A DNA stretch of 64,000 nucleotides from Gilvimarinus sp. DA14 (GTDB lineage: Bacteria; Pseudomonadota; Gammaproteobacteria; Pseudomonadales; Cellvibrionaceae), in contig NZ_CP100350.1 of the NCBI RefSeq assembly GCF_024204685.1, positions 3,374,501 through 3,438,500 of the forward strand. Reading direction: 5' to 3'. The notes below the pieces were generated by a model that had not been told where the DNA came from, searched no databases, and saw only the letters and a list, made by a program, of their open reading frames with translations. Positions 62,401 through 64,000 of the stretch are shown piece by piece (the first letter of the stretch is position 1; each line of letters starts with the position of its first letter). A program made the position numbers and the translations under genes.

Positions 62401-62525
62401 TTTATGGCATGGCCTGCGCGATGGCCTTTGGTTTGGCGGTAGGTACCGTTATGTCGTTGGCGGTTGTGCCTGTGCTATACAGTTACGCCTTCAAAGTATC
62501 AGTAGAGGGCGTACGTGGAAAATAA
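59427..62525 (+). CDS. RND multidrug efflux pump, inner-membrane subunit
   Basis: A 1032-residue AcrB/MexF-type transporter with the twelve-helix, two-periplasmic-loop architecture. The first helix is at about 14-30, LREDPQ-like PAREDPQIIIREA follows, and the proton relay region GLLVDNAIVVAEDFKTRLEDG lies in the middle. VPQKFFPDSDRNQ marks the start of the second half. It exports toxic compounds; the substrate class is not readable. No outer-membrane channel gene is present here, so it must use one encoded elsewhere. Its last 11 bases overlap the regulator gene. Confidence 0.92.
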   Translation: MNISELAYRYRPVLLLCLVLSVLAGIANYFTLPAREDPQIIIREALASTAYPGLSAEEVEEKITKPLEARIREVGQVESIRSTSMRGRSLIHIEVRDEFFDLDQIWDEVRQKINAAYPSLPDGTQETVFNDDFGDVAVVTAALSSSVYSHAEQLEMAEHIRAEIYALEGTKRVELLGVQEERIYINLPEARLAELGLSPGQLASQLQQRNILPPAAEMEAGEQRFAVQVSGSYSSLQDLASAEIQLPNNGGSMRLGDLGEIERGYQEPVSQTAYFNGKRAIVLAISMLDGRSVLDYGHQVKDKIEYLQTILPAGYELEIMTFQADQVANAVYGVTSSVLQTLAIVLAVVILFLGLRTGLIVGSIIPAVMLVTLAVMGFMDMSLQRMSLATLVISLGLLVDNAIVVAEDFKTRLEDGDTRDEALRVTGSELALPLLSSTLTTILVFLPLMLANHVAGEYTRSISIVIAITLTTSWFLSLTVTPVLCHRFLSLPAARNNNSESGPTTLSDRLFRAMSGRYELLLRHALAHRVVFLFVMLGLLVLGVGLMQLVPQKFFPDSDRNQVLVYVDFPVDISPTQADEAIQRLSGEIQQHSQLAEDITSVAGYAGFGGPRFVLSLTPIDPAVNKGFLVANVAERDKVDAVKQRLHDYFVNHHPELRAQVVKMFLGPSDSNLLEVQIKGPDREVLFSRAKDVEAILAKQPGARDIKHSWEARNSALDVQVNQAQARAAGVTSEDIAQSLRGAIDGYQLSRFRQGDKLIPIMLRNEAEERASLERLKSLTVYPLESNGRGVPLNQVAEIKLVSSYGRIDREDLVRTITVQARSTVMTAEQMQPKVVAQLTELEKTLPPGHWIEYDGVVKMSAEGQAALQANLPMCIGLIFILLVAQFNSFKRPLLIVVTIPLVILGVSVGLLIMRADFGFMVLLGLYSLAGIIINNAIVLIDRIDIDRQNSAYTAVEAVIKASVRRLRPIIMSTVTTVLGFLPLIAGNDPLFYGMACAMAFGLAVGTVMSLAVVPVLYSYAFKVSVEGVRGK

Positions 62526-63168
62526 TCGGCAGGATATATCAATACGACCCGAGAGCACTGAAGCCAAATTGATTGATGCGGGTATTGCTCTGTTTGGCGA
62601 GCTAGGTTTTAAGGCCACTACCACCCGCATGATTGCGGACCAAGCGGGCGCCAATATCGGCTCAATTGCCTATTATTTTGGTAACAAACAGGGGCTGTAT
62701 CTCGCCATTGCTGAAACCATCAGCCGTTGCATACTGGAAAAATTATCGTTTGCCGATGCGCCCAATCCCAAAAGGCTTAATAAGCAGGAAGCCAGGGCCG
62801 AGCTTACCGCTATTTTGCATCGCATGATCGACGTATTTACCAAGGACAATGAAGCGGAGAAATGGTTAATGCTGATTTTGCGTGAGCAGGTATCGCCTGG
62901 CGCAGCCTTTGATACGCTCTACGATAATGCATTTTCCAAAGTTCAGAGTCATCTCAGCCAGCTGGTTGCCAGAGTATGCGGCACCAAGCCGAGTTCGCAT
63001 CAGGTTATTGTGCAAACACACATGCTGGCGGGGCAGGTTGCCTTTTTGCTAGTGGGGCGAACTCCGCTATTGCGTCGCCTGGCTAAGCGTGAATCTCAGT
63101 TGGACGCGGCAACTATTGCCATTGCCAAAAACACTATCGCACTCAATATCAATGCCCTTGATGCTTGA
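62515..63168 (+). CDS. TetR-family regulator (CerR/CecR-like)
   Basis: A 217-residue repressor. The N-terminal helix-turn-helix reads ATTTRMIADQAGANIGSIAYYFGNKQGL. The C-terminal ligand domain is of the DUF1956 type known from CecR/YbiH-like proteins (LRRLAKRESQLDAA). It is the third gene of the RND operon, so it is likely to autoregulate through the operator at 58247-58280. The start is GTG 62515. Its end overlaps the convergent gene at 63149 by 20 bp. Confidence 0.87.
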   Translation: MENNRQDISIRPESTEAKLIDAGIALFGELGFKATTTRMIADQAGANIGSIAYYFGNKQGLYLAIAETISRCILEKLSFADAPNPKRLNKQEARAELTAILHRMIDVFTKDNEAEKWLMLILREQVSPGAAFDTLYDNAFSKVQSHLSQLVARVCGTKPSSHQVIVQTHMLAGQVAFLLVGRTPLLRRLAKRESQLDAATIAIAKNTIALNINALDA

Positions 63169-63820
63169 GGCGTTTTTGCAGACCTCTGAGGATACTATCG
63201 CCCTCGGTTTCGCGGTTATGGCAATTTGTCAGGTACCAGTTCTGACTTATACCTCGCTTACTTTCCACTTTTGATTGCAGGCAGCTGCCGTGTCCCAAAT
63301 CTACTTGGGTGCTGCCACTGATATCTCTATAGGTGCTTGGCGCGGATTCGCTTTGGCGCAGATAGCCGCCGCCAAGCCTCCCTCTCAGGCGCGGATCAAA
63401 AGCGCCTTGCGGCGCTTCCTTGGCAGATTGTAATCGCGGGTTGATCTGTTTCGCGGGCTTAGTGTCGTATTCCGGCTCAACCGGCTCAACCGGCTCAACC
63501 GGCTCAACCGGCTCAACCGGCTCAACGGTTGTCACTTTGTTCCGTTTACGGGGGGCAGGGTTGGGCTCTTGCTTTGATGTTACCCGTGGCATCGGCTCGG
63601 CTGCTATTGCAACCGGCTGTGGATTTGCGTTTGGACGTTGTTTCAGGGTAATCGCGAGAGGCTCGGTAGGCTCTGGCACACTCGTTGTTTTGCCGGGCCA
63701 AAGTAAAAAGATGCCCAGGTGTAATAATATGGACGCCCCCAGCCCCAGCGCTAAAGCCCGATGGCTGATCTCCCTACGCGCCGGCCTGCAAAGCGCATCC
63801 TCGATTGGCAAAGAATCCAT
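63149..63820 (-). CDS. Proline-rich TonB-like protein of unknown role
   Basis: A 223-residue protein with one N-terminal membrane helix (LALGLGASILLHLGIFLLW, about 24-42). A Pro/Glu-rich periplasmic spacer containing six VEP units in a row (about 101-118) follows. The design recalls TonB, but the C-terminal domain is not TonB-like by eye: it is short, basic and has two cysteines (GHGSC, LTNC) that could form a disulphide. The VEP run is coded by perfect 9-bp repeats. It starts at ATG 63820 with AGGTG upstream. The end overlaps the TetR gene by 20 bp. Confidence 0.65.
   Translation of the reverse strand: MDSLPIEDALCRPARREISHRALALGLGASILLHLGIFLLWPGKTTSVPEPTEPLAITLKQRPNANPQPVAIAAEPMPRVTSKQEPNPAPRKRNKVTTVEPVEPVEPVEPVEPVEPEYDTKPAKQINPRLQSAKEAPQGAFDPRLRGRLGGGYLRQSESAPSTYRDISGSTQVDLGHGSCLQSKVESKRGISQNWYLTNCHNRETEGDSILRGLQKRLKHQGH
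63472..63525. repeat. Six perfect 9-bp tandem repeats
   Basis: CCGGCTCAA is repeated six times without a change. In the - strand frame it codes VEP units of the spacer. Such arrays change length easily by slippage, always in frame. Confidence 0.95.
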
Positions 63821-64000
63821 TTATTACACCTATTAAACGCTAAGCCGATAGACCGCAGCGCGCAACACATGTTCCGATCAAGGTCTCGATTACCGACGAG
63901 CGAGGGTGCGGAGAAATTTTCGTCTAGAGGAAGAGCTGCAAAACGGCATGTTTTTACGCAGTAAAATTGACCGTTCTTATAGCTCTGCACCGGTGGGTTG

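Noticed and set aside
63472-63525. CRISPR-like array
   Set aside because: The 9-bp units have no spacers and code for VEP repeats; it is a coding microsatellite.
63821-64000. Open frames at the right edge (63751-63990 -, 63761-63964 +)
   Set aside because: They overlap the start of the TonB-like gene, have no ribosome-binding site and no recognisable sequence; I see nothing to support in the final 180 bases.

Overview
The window looks like the chromosome of a marine-type gammaproteobacterium, most likely in or near the Cellvibrionaceae. The evidence is a complete gammaproteobacterial-type aryl polyene (APE) cluster, a beta-helix lipoprotein with the long poly-serine linker typical of Cellvibrio/Saccharophagus/Teredinibacter secreted proteins, a second serine-rich stretch in an MscS channel, DcaP-type and TonB-dependent outer-membrane proteins, and moderately high GC. 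I saw no tRNA, rRNA, CRISPR array, prophage or intact insertion sequence.

Positions 1-18270 hold an aryl polyene pigment cluster, almost entirely one overlapping + strand operon in the usual ape order: two ACPs, acyl-ACP ligase, dehydratases, ketoreductase, ketosynthases, thioesterase, LolA-like carrier, MMPL exporter, and a glycosyltransferase and acyltransferases for lipid attachment. Three things go beyond a minimal cluster: a MIO-type aromatic amino acid ammonia-lyase (6699-8249), a flavin-dependent halogenase with an intact WxWxIP motif and candidate lysine (11662-12924), and an extra full-length ketosynthase at the 3' end. A divergent apeP-like gene is cut by the left edge, so the locus probably continues leftwards. 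The predicted product is a halogenated aryl polyene with an aryl head made by amino acid deamination.

Positions 18356-34044 are an accessory stretch: DcaP-like porin, secreted glutaminase, TSUP permease, a 1480-residue secreted protein with eleven prealbumin-like repeats, a TonB receptor with a PepSY membrane protein, two envelope lipoproteins (DUF4398 and OmpA-like), a YidB-like protein and the poly-Ser beta-helix lipoprotein.

Positions 34051-41790 (- strand) carry a secreted nucleoside hydrolase-like protein and a full ebo set in the order eboA-eboB-eboD-eboE-eboF-eboC. This operon type is linked in other bacteria to moving precursors of specialised metabolites. A palindromic intergenic element sits between eboE and eboF.

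Positions 41977-54732 form what I consider the most interesting system. A five-gene phosphorelay operon (NtrC-type sigma-54 activator, a HisKA-only mini-protein, a CHASE3 histidine kinase, an Rcp-like single-domain regulator, a hybrid kinase) is surrounded by small envelope and stress genes: BON protein, ferritin-like protein, AI-2E-type permease, DUF1328, YqjD/YqjE/YqjK-like proteins, a 60-aa orphan and an entericidin-like lipoprotein. Five of their upstream regions carry sigma-54 (-24/-12) promoter matches, one of them perfect. I infer one local sigma-54 envelope-stress regulon.

Positions 54778-63820 hold an enolase-superfamily (L-fuconate dehydratase-like) gene, a KefB/C-type antiporter, and an RND efflux operon ending in its TetR regulator with a tandem palindromic operator in front. 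A proline-rich TonB-like protein of unknown role closes the window.
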